A stretch of 64,000 nucleotides of DNA from contig NC_084817.1 in the NCBI RefSeq assembly GCF_963583255.1, forward strand, positions 1,369,001 to 1,433,000, written 5' to 3'. The position numbers and the translations under genes are program-made. Shown here in pieces: positions 23,509 through 41,368 of this stretch (position 1 is its first letter; every line of letters starts with the position of its first letter). Below the pieces are notes generated by a model. That model searched no databases and had not been told where the DNA came from. It saw only the letters and a list, made by a program, of their open reading frames with translations. This DNA is from Pyrus communis. Its lineage: Eukaryota; Streptophyta; Magnoliopsida; Rosales; Rosaceae.

Positions 23509-24386
23509 CCGTATATGGTATCTTATTGAAAAATAAGGTATTAGTATAATTTGAACGTTGAAATTATAAAGTTGAACTCAAAGTTGTACCATTTAATTTT
23601 CTTTGTACTATTTTTCTGACTCATACAAAAGAAAATTTCTACGCACTATTTTTTTCTTTATTATTTAATTCAAATTTTAGAAATGAAGAAAGGTATTAAG
23701 GTAGAAAATGAGGGTGTTTACTTATCAGAAATAGGAATTAAAATCATTTTGATTCTTGATTTCCCAATGTTACTAAATTATGGATAAGAGAATCATTCCA
23801 CTCCTTAATTTTTTTCCTACTTTTACGTACACATAAGAAATTAGAAAAGTGAAAATTTCTCCCTAAAATCTGTAATAAAATACCAAAAAATAAAAAATCA
23901 AATCGACTGGAGGTGATTAGTTGTTTTGATTCACATTCCTTATTTCTTCTAATTTTAAGCTTTCCGATTCATTTTTTCATTTTTGTTGAGTAAACATATT
24001 AGACCTCGACCCACACGTATTTCCAACACCATATTTCCGTGTGCTCGGGTTATATTTTCACCATTGACCTAGTTTAATTATTATGAACCCTAATTATTCC
24101 TTACTGGCGAATGCCCATTCACGTCTGTAATAAAAGACAAGTGAATTAGACTAGCTATTATTACGTGGTCCAACAAGTGTCTATCTGTATCAAAGCTCAA
24201 AATATGCACTCACTGATTGGATAATCATTTTCATTCCTAGACAAAGGTGGAAGAGTTGTCAATTTGCAGAAAGCCCTCCTAAACAGTGACTTCTTTAACC
24301 AAACAATGGTTTTACACCGTAACTATTTCATTTCTTTGTTATCTATGGAGGTTTTTAGGTTGTTAATAGCGTAACTTGAATACTTG

Positions 24387-24424
<38 letters not shown>

Positions 24425-25880
24425 GATTTGGGTTTCAACCAATTAGCTAAAACAGTATGCACTCTCCACTACTTTCAAAGTTGAATCTTCCTTCACATAG
24501 TTTAAATAAAACTTAGTATTGAATATCATTTGGTATTAAAAAATAAAAGAAAAATAGAAACTACAATCTTGGTATGAGAATCGTATTCTTATCCAAGAAG
24601 CTGGGTAGGTGTTCCTAAACTGCAAAGACTTGACTAATATAAGGGCCACATCCATTAAATTCTTATATTTATAACCAACTAATTATTTGCGAAGACTTGA
24701 TACCAATCTAAGAAAAATCCAGAAGTGGGTGCCAACAATACCCACTTGGGAAATTGACATCGATCTAGCTATGTCATCACTTATAAATTAACCTAGAAGA
24801 CTGACTAATTTCCAAACACCCACTTGTTGTTTTATGAATGTTTTTAGTTTGGAAGGCATGAAAAACCATAATTAAGTCCATAATTAGTCATTTGTAATCT
24901 AAGCTTTAGATTCTGCGATTTTCCTAGAATTAATTTAATTGATTAAACATCTGGTTGTGTTGTGTAGTGTTGGTTTGATATGGATTGAGAGGGAGGGAGG
25001 GAGGCTTTCACAAAGGCCTAAAGAAACCCTAGCAGCTAAAAAGAAAGGGAAGGGAAGGGAAGGGAAGGGAGAGAGAATCTTCAAATCTTTATTGGTTGCT
25101 GCATTAAGCTGAATCGAACACCGTCGCAGTGGTGCTGCACCCATGTGAAGGTTCCCTCCCTCGTGTCCCCACACAGATCCTCCGTATCCACATGTGGGCC
25201 CCCACCATCCCTTCCCTTCCCTTCCCTTCCCTTCCCTTCCCTTCCCTTCCCTTCCCTTCCTTTCTTCCTCATCAAAGCAGGATCCCTGGGCAGTGCATTG
25301 GGTAATATGGTAATGGGTCATGAGAAAAAATCTTGGCTAGGGTTATACTTTTTTACCAAACAAAAAAAATTATTACGTACACGTGTTCTGAACTCTCTCA
25401 CTTGAACAGACACGTGTCCTCGGACCCCACACCCCGCTCCACTCTCTCATAGAGTCCCTTGTCCTTTAAATTGAGGACCTGCATGTTATATCCTAGACAC
25501 AAAAGAAAGAGATACAGTCAGAAACTCTATATAATTTGTTGTTTGTTGCCTCGGAAAATTGTAGAGTGAGAGAAGAAATATTAGCATACATATATTACCT
25601 GCAGTTATCTGCTAAAATATTATGCAGTATAAATATATGTATGTGAGTGTACTTGCGGTCTTGTAACGTGAAGAAATCGAGTTCTGGAAAAGAACGAAAG
25701 AAAGGGAAGCTGAGCGAATCTGTTCATGTTGCGTACAAAATCTTTAAAGCGAAATCAGCCTTACGTTATCTCCAGGACTACCCACATCCCCCTCCTTCCC
25801 TCTGCCACAAAGATTTTGTTCCTTCTCATCTTTTGCTTAATAATTTCCCACAATTTTCGTTAATTATTTCCTCTCGCTCT
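23509..25880. other. intergenic upstream of CKX5
   Basis: No gene recognised. A probable hAT-type MITE spans about 23712-23998, with GTGTTTACT at the left end and AGTAAACAT at the right end. A (TA)n tract lies at 24391-24421. The paired pentanucleotide repeats near 25.1 kb are listed separately. Confidence 0.45.
25044..25260. repeat. inverted pair of (AAGGG)n and (CCCTT)n microsatellites
   Basis: An (AAGGG)n tract at about 25044-25070 faces a longer (CCCTT)n tract at about 25209-25260, with about 140 bp between. The tracts are complementary, so the strand can fold back, and the G-rich strands could form quadruplexes. They lie 0.8-1.0 kb before the CKX5 start. Confidence 0.85.
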
Positions 25881-25889
25881 GTCCCTCAC

Positions 25890-25899
25890 TATATATATA
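25890..25899 (+). promoter_or_regulatory. putative TATA box of CKX5
   Basis: TATATATATA, 191 bp upstream of the CKX5 start codon, followed by a CT/CCG-rich leader. Confidence 0.4.
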
Positions 25900-26005
25900 G
25901 CTAGGGTACGTATAGCTAGCTGCCACCACCGCCACCAACTTCTCTCCGCCGTTGTCCTCAGTTTTCTAATCCTTCATCCTTCTAGCCGCCGCCTCCTCCT
26001 CCATT

Positions 26006-26011
26006 ATGTAG
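26006..26011 (+). promoter_or_regulatory. minimal start-stop uORF in CKX5 leader
   Basis: ATGTAG, a start codon directly followed by a stop, lies 79 nt upstream of the CKX5 ATG and downstream of the putative TATA box. Whether it is transcribed and translated is not shown by the sequence. Confidence 0.4.
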
Positions 26012-26089
26012 CCCTATACCTAATTCATCATTTTAAACCAAACAAAGAAAATCAAGATCAAGAACAAGAATAGTAACGTACTCGAATAT

Positions 26090-32087
<5,998 letters not shown>

Positions 32088-32912
32088 TGAACGAAACGCA
32101 CAGCTTTTAGGGTTAGTCTTGTACATGTAAATACTTTTGGATGAATTTTTTTTTAGGGAGTTTTAACGTTGAACTTCCGGTATTGTTTATTTTTAACGAA
32201 AAATCATATTTTTATCTATCAACATCTTTATTGTCATTTCTCATTAAAACTAAATTTTTTTTTGAACTTTTCGTTAATTTTTCTACTTTTTTATGATCAA
32301 ATGGGTACTTGTCGTTAGAAAGAAAACGAGAGGAATTTTTTGGAGTTGTTTAGTCTAGATGCCCGGATCACGTGATTTTCTGACCGAGGAGGGACTAGAG
32401 AGGGTGGATGGGGCTGGAATATAGTGGTGGGACTGAATGAAATGTTTTTGTGTCTTTGGTTGTAGAGGTGAGGTGGCACCACCATCCGTACTTAAGAATT
32501 TCTCGTCTTTTACGGTTGTTCATCGAGGGCGAGAAGCGAATAGTGGGCCCGGGCGGGGTCCAGGACCACAATCTGCTTGTCATGTGTTGCATGCAGCGCC
32601 CGTGATCGCGACAGCCCAGTCCGGTTTTGTTCAAGGACTTGGAAGTCTTTGTCCTCAACCTCTTCCACATAAGCTCGTTCCTGTTCCATGGCTCCATCAT
32701 CCTTCATGGTTTGTAAAATTACAGTTATACCCTTCTTAGAGAGGTCTCTATGCAGAAGTAGAAGAAAACATGAAGTACAGCCTTGCAATTAGAGAAAATC
32801 AAATTTAGTATAAATTAAATTTCAGTATACAGAAATGTGAATGCAGTACACGTTAAGTGAAATCTACTCGCAAAATACGTGGTCCGGCGGTCTGCCATTA
32901 ACATATAAGGTT
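32088..32912. other. CKX5 3' flank and convergent spacer
   Basis: Contains a diverged family B repeat at about 32155-32292 and unexplained frames near 32395-32788 with no recognisable protein. The CKX5 and RsmI-like genes converge here. Confidence 0.4.
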
Positions 32913-35900
32913 TCACTCCTCTAGCTGTGGCTTGCATGGATCTGCATCACTCTGTGAACCAGGTTGCTTCCCGAATTGTTTCAATGCGATTGAATATATT
33001 GTTTTCCTCCGAACTGATGTCCCGTCGGCCACTAATTTGACAGCCTACATATGTACATAAGAGTTGTCAAAACCCTCAACCGCTCAACAGTTCATGATCA
33101 ACAAACGGAAGAAAAGATAAATTCTTCGTAATCTTTCAAAACTTGGAAAAGGCATACACACTTCTGTGAAATAGACTAATATCCGATGACGGAAATAGGA
33201 GTCATTACCGTAGAAAGACCATGCCCACTTGAGATCAAATCTCTTAACTCATCTTCAAGCTGGGACTCTGAAGGAGCTACAACTGGAGAATTTTCCTTTC
33301 CTTCAATTCATACTGTAATTTCACCTTTTGGCTGGTGAGTGGAATACGCTTCTGCAGCTTCCCCCAATGTACCCCGCCAAAACTGACAAGGCATCAAAAT
33401 TCGACGCACATCGTAAAATAAGTCAAGATCACAAGACGAAATCAACAGAATAGCAATTATTTGTGAAAGAACATGCTAGCATTTGAAAAATTAAAAACAA
33501 AAATATCAACAGAATAGCAACTTTATCACTGAATTTGAACTTAATAGGAAGACGGCAAATAATATACGCATATCGAATTAAGTACATTCATACAAGTTGT
33601 CCAACTGACTTGTTGAGTTATTCCCCAATGGGATCTGGGTTCCGAGAGGTTCAAATCACATTGCCAAAACATTAGTCAAGTGCGATCGTCCTGTGCCTAA
33701 AATGTCGGACGAGCAATGCAGAGCCCAAAAGAAATTACAGAAACAGTCTGCTTGGGCAGAGCAAAAGAAACTGAGGCTGTAGTCTAACACATAAAGAAAG
33801 CCAAATGTGTAGAGTCTGAAACTTAGCCTAAAGACAATCTTGAGCAACAAGTTTCTACTGGCATTGGCCAGTCATGCAATTTTTTACAGAGACATTGTCC
33901 ATATGATCAGTTACTAGTCTTCGGTATGCAAAAATTTAAGAAGTTATATCATCAGAAAGAAGACTTAAATACTACTCATAAATTAGTTCAATTTTCGTTT
34001 CTTGATAAATTACGTAGTGGGATTTTAAAATAGTTAATCGCATGAGATTCTTCACAAATGAAATGAGGAAAATAATGTATAACAGATATAAATAAGAGAC
34101 ATCACCATAAACCTACCTCTTCATGAATTTTTGTAATTTCACGAGCTATGACACATTTTCTGAAACACAATCACAAAATCACCAAATCAGTTTTTTTGTA
34201 AAACCACTAAATCAGTAAAAGTGCATAAATCTATAAATGGAAGTTCAATTTGTAACTCACCATAACAAAAACTAAAAGTTCAATTTGTAACTCATCATGA
34301 CAAAAACTAATAAACAATCATATCAATGAGTTAGTGAGGGATAAAAGTATGGAGTATAGGACCTTTTAGTTTAAATACTAATTCTACAAAAAACTTTTGG
34401 CTAAAATACCATGTTTTCAGTTTAGGTACCAATAGAAAAGTTGACCAAAACAATTCTGTAAATAATACTATAACTCAAAATAATTACATGAGTGCCACTC
34501 AATCCTACCATGTTTTTTTGACCGGCCAACCTTTTCCTATAACCGGTTAATCAAATTTTCTGGCAACTGACCGATCAAATTTTCCGGTCTCATTGTCACT
34601 GTCCAACAGTGACCTTCAAAAAAACATGTTAAATAATGAATTTTCTCATAAGTTCTCTAACTTTATTGTTTGTATACATGTGAAAAAAACAATAAACTCA
34701 AACATCAAAACATAATGGGGAGAAATGCTTATAGGTGTATTTTCTCACAATTTGTGGTTTAATCCAAATAGAATGGGAAGGGATTGGAAGTTTTTATTGA
34801 AGTTGGTATTTTTTTCTTAAAACCTTTATTAAAATTGATTTTTAATCAGAAGCCTCAAAGTATTTACCTTGAAACACCAAAAACTGAAGAAGTCTCTTCA
34901 AGAAACTGCTGAAGTTTGTGGGGAGGCACATAGAATATTTGGGTCGTCCCCTCATTTGCTGAAACCGTCAACCTCTCTCTTCTAGATCCAGCATGTTTAG
35001 AGAGAAATCCAACTGCAGAAGTATAATCAGTTCAGAGTTCTATATACATCTTGTCCCTCAAGCCACATCCACCAAGAAGAATATCTGCAACATCATTTCC
35101 ATGGAAAACTTACCAAACGTAAACTCATCCGTGGACAGGCCAGAGCAGAGAGAGCAGCCACAAAAGCGGACGGCCCAGGTATAGGAATAACAGGGATGTT
35201 TTCATCCACGCACAGCTTCGCCTGCAGCAAAACTTGATATCAATTGCACCGCTACATGATAGATATATATCTAAACCATATCCGCAATAATATACACTAC
35301 ATTACTCCAAATTCATATTGTCCCGAATGACTAAACAATTGACAAAATCAATTCAAGCTGATACATGATGAATTGCTTGGTGTAAAAGTAAAGAAAACTA
35401 AAGAAGACGGGGAAGCACCTCACCAATTCCGTAGCAGGATCACTGATGCCCGGCATCCCAGCATCGCTTATGAGCGCCACAATTTCGCCTTCCTTCAACC
35501 GCTTCAACACTGTACACTACATTACTCCAAATTCATATTGTCCCGAATGACTAAACAATTGACAAAATCAATTCAAGCTGATACATGATGAATTGCTTGC
35601 TGTAAAAGTAAAGAAAACTAATGAAGATGGGGAAGCACCTCACCAATTCCGTACCAGGATCACTGATGCCCGGCATCCCAGCATCGCTTATGAGCGCGAC
35701 AATTTCGCCTTCCTTCAACCGCTTCAACACTGTTTGTCCCCTTTGAGCTTCATTGAATTTGTGATAGCTCAGCTGTAATCTAAAAGCATAAATTAAAACC
35801 ACTAAATCTAAAAGCCAACCAAAATTACCCCCAAAAACTCCCAATTCACTTACAAGGGGAGTTTTGATACTGTAATGGTGGAGCAGCTTCCCCGAATGCC

Positions 35901-36481
35901 GAGTGTCTTCAGAAAGTATTACATGAGCTGATTTTAACACCCGGAGAGCCCTGCATTGTCGAAATTCAATTCGATATCAAATTAAAAAGTGAAGAGAAAA
36001 GGAAAACATTGTTTTGTAACTTTGTATGTAGAAATTGAGGGAGCACCGTAGAGTGATATCTTCGAGGTTTCCGATCGGAGTTTCGACTAGATACAGACCG
36101 GGTTCAAGAGGACCCTGCAACCGAAACAGCATTCAAAAAACAGAAACTTCACGGAAAAGAAGCAAAATCATGCATTTTCATCAACCAAAAACGAAAAATA
36201 ACTGATTGAATTCTGCAAAAGCCAAGAAATTGAAAATTAAATTGAAGGGGAAGGACGGTTACTTGTTTCGACGGCGGTTGGGGGATTGAGTCGGTGAGTT
36301 CGGCGGAGATTTGAGGGCTGGAAGAACAGAAGGGCATTATGCTAACTTTATTAGGGCAAACGGAGAGCGAGTGGTGAGACGGCTGCGCCATCGGAGCCAT
36401 CTGGGTAGGGAAGAAGTTCGAGAGTCCGGGGCGCCGCCATGAGAAGGAAACCGCCGTGAAAGGAAGTCGTCGCGATAGCAT
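32913..36481 (-). pseudogene. rsmI: RsmI-like 16S rRNA 2'-O-ribose methyltransferase gene with disabling lesions
   Basis: Nine minus-strand exons: 36263-36481, 36047-36114, 35854-35950, 35644-35772, 35114-35221, 34868-35012, 34117-34159, 33209-33382 and 32913-33044. They encode a transit-peptide-like N-terminus, then a tetrapyrrole-methylase-fold RsmI protein: GLYLVETPIGNLEDITLRAL, ILSEDTRHSGKLL, ALISDAGMPGISDPGTEL, IPVIPIPGPSAFVAAL and KCVIAREITKIHEE. Bacterial RsmI methylates C1402 of 16S rRNA; a plastid role is inferred. Two lesions break it. Exon 5 is one base short (108 instead of 109) after AALSA, and exon 8 has an in-frame TGA after GEITV. Exon 4 is also tandemly duplicated downstream. 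Splice sites remain good, so decay is recent or the lesions are sequencing errors. Confidence 0.8.
35293..35732. repeat. 220-bp tandem duplication containing most of RsmI-like exon 4
   Basis: Units 35293-35512 and 35513-35732 are nearly identical. The proximal unit holds part of the working exon 4. The distal unit holds a second copy (about 35424-35513) with the same donor GTGAGG and a Gly-to-Ala change (GISDPATEL). The only acceptor available to the second copy is an AG formed at the junction (TGTACAG), which would read TGT then TGA in the joined frame, so inclusion would stop translation. Confidence 0.85.
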
Positions 36482-38342
36482 TTGTTCCCCAAACTAAACC
36501 TCTCGCTCGTCTTTCTTAGCGGAGGGAAAACACAGCTGAAGCGAACCGTTTTGGGATATTTTTAGAAACGACAAGTGAACAAAGACGCTGATTCAAAGAA
36601 CGAATAAGAGAATAAGAAACGATATTCAACACTAATCTACTTAATTAAGGTCGATGCAAAAAGTTTTCAAGTTTTAAAGAATTTGTAGCTCAATTGATTA
36701 ACAGTAGTAAAATGCCGCTACCTTGTATAAAAAAATAGTTAACTCAGTGCGATTGCCGCCATCCCGGTGTATTAAAACAATTGACTCGATACTGATAACA
36801 TATTTGAAATTTTTTTAGAATAATCAAAAGTAGACCTGACATTTCAAACTCGACCCGACCCGTCCCGTTAAAATGAGTATTCGGGTGAGTGTTTAACCGG
36901 TCGGATGGTTAACTGGTCATTTTGGGTGAACCCGCGAAACTCGTTAACACCCATTATTGAGGGCTTTTGTGTAATTTCAATAGTCAATAATGAAACGTCA
37001 CTCTGAGTCTTTGTCTTGCATTGCACAGTCAAAAGCCCTTTTGAAACCATCTACCATAAAAACTTAGGGGTCGTTTGATAACCATTTCATTTTTAGTTTT
37101 TAATTTTTCTTTTCGCTTTGAAAACTGAAAACAAAATGATTATCAAACGATTGCTTTGTAATCTTATTAGGACCAAAACGACACAAGTCTAATTGATCAA
37201 CCAAACGGAGCTCGCTATTTGTATAAGCAAGGATGGAGACATGATATTTGACACAAGGCCAGAGTTAGAATTTTTTTCTTGAGTGGACTAGTTGAAAATA
37301 GTATCATAAAATCATATGTTTATTTTTTTGCTTATATAAAATTATATAACAATCAATATAAAAGAACAACAATATAATATAAACTATTCTCAAAATCAAA
37401 ACCCTAACCGATAAATTCAAGGACCACATAAATAATCAACGTACTAATTAAATCAAGAATAAGTAAATAAAGAGATTAAGAACGTACCAAATGTGACATT
37501 CATTAGAAAATTGCAACTAAAAGTAAGGAATTGCGGAGATGGGGATTTAATTGTGGATAAAAAATTATTTTTCTTTTCCTAAGTAAGAAGCACAAAAGCT
37601 AAATTACATAGGATAAATGGTCCTTTTCTCTAAATAATAAGATAAAAGGGGACTAGAGATAGAACTAATTTATCATTTTTAGCATAAAACGTATTATTTA
37701 CTACCTACCCTTTACTAAATATACATTAAATAATAATCTGTATTAAAATTGAGTAGGTTATAAGCATGAGTTTACAAAAGAATAGTTCTATTCACAAACC
37801 TATTTTTACCTCCAACATAGCCTTATTAATTTTTTGTTAGTGATCATCTTCAATTCATTCGATCCAAACAATTGAAAAATTGAGAGAGGCGTGTGAGAAG
37901 TAAAAATAAATGCATAGATAACACTACCCTTACAGAAAACCTCATTGGACTACAACCCACCTTAGCCTTGTGGGTGGCTACGTCATTGAATTCCGATAGT
38001 ATTCATAGTTGCAGGTACACAATCTAATTCATATTTCACCTCACTTGATATACATACACACTCTGTTAATTTTTATCATTTAATTCCCTTTCGACGGTCG
38101 AAAATTGAAAATGTATGCGAAAGGTAAAAAAAAATATGCCGACAACACCACCCTGTATTATTCTAAGCAATGGCAAACAAATATGTTTAAAGAGTTGGGG
38201 AACATGTTCCCTGCCAGCCGGCCGCCTCCTCCCTTCCCTCCCTCTCCCTCTCCCTCTCAATAACAACATTGATTAAATAGTACTCCAAATCAAACCCCCT
38301 TTTTTATATAAATAGTTAATAAACATTTGTTAGGTCATTATA
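36482..38342. other. intergenic between RsmI-like 5' end and UBC16 3' end
   Basis: No gene seen. A small inverted repeat at about 37071-37150 (TCGTTTGATAACCATTT against its complement) looks like a hAT-type MITE. A GACCCGACCCG-rich patch near 36850 resembles ends of non-autonomous elements. A diverged copy of the 2398-2525 MITE lies at about 37795-37930. Confidence 0.45.
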
Positions 38343-40508
38343 TTACACTTTGTCATCATGGAACCACCATCTCGTCTCCTTGGGAGATCTGCCGTTCCTG
38401 CAGTTCTTCACGTATCGATCGTTATCCGCCGGGCATTGCTGCACAATGGTAAATTGCACGAATGAGGGTTGTGAGTTTGCTTTACCGAATTAATGTAGGG
38501 TGAAGTAAGATCATCAAAATCTATGAATTCAACCACCATACCTTCTCCGTGGAACTCGATAACATGGACAGAATGCTGATACAGATTGAACTAACCGTCA
38601 TGGCTGGGGACCATGAATCATATAGAATGTCTGCAAAGAAAAACACAATCCGTTACCGAAAAATGAGTTAGCTGGTGCTCATTTCATCCTAATAATCAGA
38701 ACCATCAGGTACGTAACAGTTTTGTATTTCATCAACAATAAATTCAAAATAATGTCTCGAATTGATCGAACTGATCAAACTGTGATCACCTTAGCCGTGC
38801 ATTTCACAGTGAATCAAAAACCAAAGCTTTAAAAGCTCAAAACAGCAATAACAAGAATAGATGCAAACATCAGGGATGCCAAATGACTCCCAGCAGGCAG
38901 CACCTAGAAGATTCTATCCGGTGACCAAAGCCTCACAACTTCAGCTGTGAGCTTGGCAGTACCTCACGCGACCATGCCTCTGGACTCATTATTGTCGCTT
39001 ACAGTAACCAGAATAGGAGTTGAAACTGGAATTTGAGCTCCAACTACGAGCTATCCTAGCCCTGGTCCTTTCTTTATAAATTCATTTCTAGTGTATTTTC
39101 TTGTCAATCTTCATATCAAGCCAATTCAGAATATCACAACCTCCAACCAGGCACGTCCCAAGATCAAGTGTACTCACTACAGTAAGCACCAGAGGCTTGT
39201 GGGTGTGGATCAACAAAATATATTACTCTACTTCTTTTAACTCGAATCCTGATCTGTTTTTTCAGGTTATGGTTGACCGGCATTGGACTGTACTCTCCAA
39301 CATTTGATGCTAATGAAAAAATTGCATGTCATGAGACATTAGATTCCTATCACAGAACGCAAAATGAAACGTTCCAAAGGGCTAGTGCTATGATCAAAAC
39401 GTTAGGTGACGTTTGCCTCAAGCATAGTTGCATAGAGAAGGATACTCTCCAAGGCAAGGCCAAATTCTAACGGTCTGAAAATTCAATAGAATTCAATTAA
39501 ACTTATTATGAAGTTGCCTAACTTGCAAGCAAACATTGCGATGTAACGTTTGACCAACTTAACAACTAGTCATCATTTTGATAGAATGAAACTAACGATC
39601 GCACAGGTCAAAGCAATGACTCGAATAATATAACAACCATCTAATTGTCTACTTCCGTAAGAACAAAGTACGAATTCATGCCAAGACTTTAGTTCCATAC
39701 CGGCCCAATACTGAAAACTAAGGATAGTGGAAAATACTAAAACAAAGTTAAAAGACAAGAACGGTACCTAAACAAATATGGCCATTGCTATAAATGTGAG
39801 GATGCAGAGGAGCCGGAGAGACAAAAATCACCTGAACACCGAAACAAACAATATAGAAACTACAAACCAGTCATTTAAGCGAAAAGTTTCAAATATAAAT
39901 CGAACATTGTGCGCTACTAAGTTGCTAATCGTTCTGTATTCGCCAATTTTTTGAAACCCTGATAACTACACAACCACCAAACGATATGTATAAGTACTTA
40001 AACAACTTAAACCTAATAGTCAATCTTCGGTTTCGAAATAATTTTCTTGGCAGCCAAACAGCATTAAGAGAAAAGCAAACATTAAAGTCTGAATCTTATG
40101 GACCTGTGGTGCTTCCATGGGGTAATGCTCGGGGAAATCAACTTGGAGCTGATACAATTCGTTAGCGTATAGAGTTCCCGGAGCTCCGGTGACTTCGATT
40201 ACCCATCTTAACACAAAATTTCAAGGAAATAAACACTAATCACATGATTAATCTCAAAACAAAGGAGATTAACACTTTAAATTTAAAGAAATTGGAAATG
40301 GAACCTCTGAAGATTATCAGTGACTTTGTGACTAAAACCTGCCGGAGCATTCACCTGCCACTCCACCAGCTCTTTCTGCAGACGATTGCAGGCGATCTTG
40401 CTTAAAGCCTACGCACCCAAAAAATTCCATTAAAAATAAATAAATAAATATTTAAATTGTAGAGAGAGAGAAGTAAACCTTGCGTGAAGTGGAGGAGGAG
40501 CTAGTCAT
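38343..40508 (-). CDS. UBC16: ubiquitin-conjugating enzyme E2, UBC16 type
   Basis: Six minus-strand exons, 40479-40508, 40305-40408, 40104-40206, 39768-39831, 38542-38630 and 38343-38438, give a 161-residue protein with GT-AG junctions and continuous frame. It begins MTSSSSTSRKALSKIACNRL. The E2 core includes GAPGTLYANELYQLQVDFPE, HYPMEAP and HPHIYSNGHICLDILYDSWS, with the catalytic cysteine at residue 99, and ends KETRWWFHDDKV. Length and termini match the Arabidopsis UBC15-18 group. E2 enzymes carry activated ubiquitin from E1 and work with E3 ligases. The specific partner is unknown. No lesion was seen. Confidence 0.95.
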
Positions 40509-41320
40509 CGTTTCCGGAGAAAGTGGACACAGAGGCGGACGACGACGGCTGATTCGAGTTCTCCTCCCTACTCTCCTTCCTCAGCTAGCATTTGCTCTCA
40601 ATTTTCTCTGAAAAAAATTCAGAAAAAGTATTTTACTTTATATGACTGGTCAAATTCGGGATCACAAAATTTCCAAAAAAATAAAAATTAAACTATATTT
40701 TATCAAAAAGGTGGTCACGCGTGCGAGCAACCGCCACTCTCAACAGAACTATCTCCGGCGGAAACAATTTTTGAATGTATCAAAAACACGACAATAGATA
40801 TAACAAGTATCATTAGAATTTTAGGAAAGGGATCCGGAGATGATCTCTTTCCACTAAATCCATCAAATTTGAAATCTAAATCGTTGAAATTTGATCTAAC
40901 CGTTGCAACAGAACTATCTCTGGTGAAAACAATTTTTTAATGTGCCTATATCATTAGAATTTTAGGAAAGAGATTCGAAGATGATCTCTTTTCATTAATT
41001 CCACCAAGTTTGGGATCCGAATCGTTGAAATTTGATTCAACGGTTACAAACAGAAGCTCTGTTAAAAATTATAATAACTGTAACCGTTAGATCAAATTTC
41101 AATTATCCGAACTTTGAACTTAATGAATTTGATGGAAAGGAACCGAAGAATATCTCCTTCCAGAATTTTAGTCGACTACTTGTATATAATATTTATATTT
41201 CGAATTATAGTTCCGTTACACAAAAAAATTTCTTCTTCGGCAGGACCCACTGATTACTGGAAGTTTTTGAGGTTTGGTTTTGCCACGCTGATAATATTTG
41301 ATTGCGTAATCCGCGTGGTC

Positions 41321-41368
<48 letters not shown>

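Noticed and set aside
25145..25405. Frame with Ser-Leu-Pro-Phe repeats
   Set aside because: Direct translation of the (CCCTT)n microsatellite.
32395..32788. Overlapping frames of about 100 codons on both strands between CKX5 and the RsmI-like gene
   Set aside because: GC-richer than surroundings, but no motif, splice pattern or similarity I can name.
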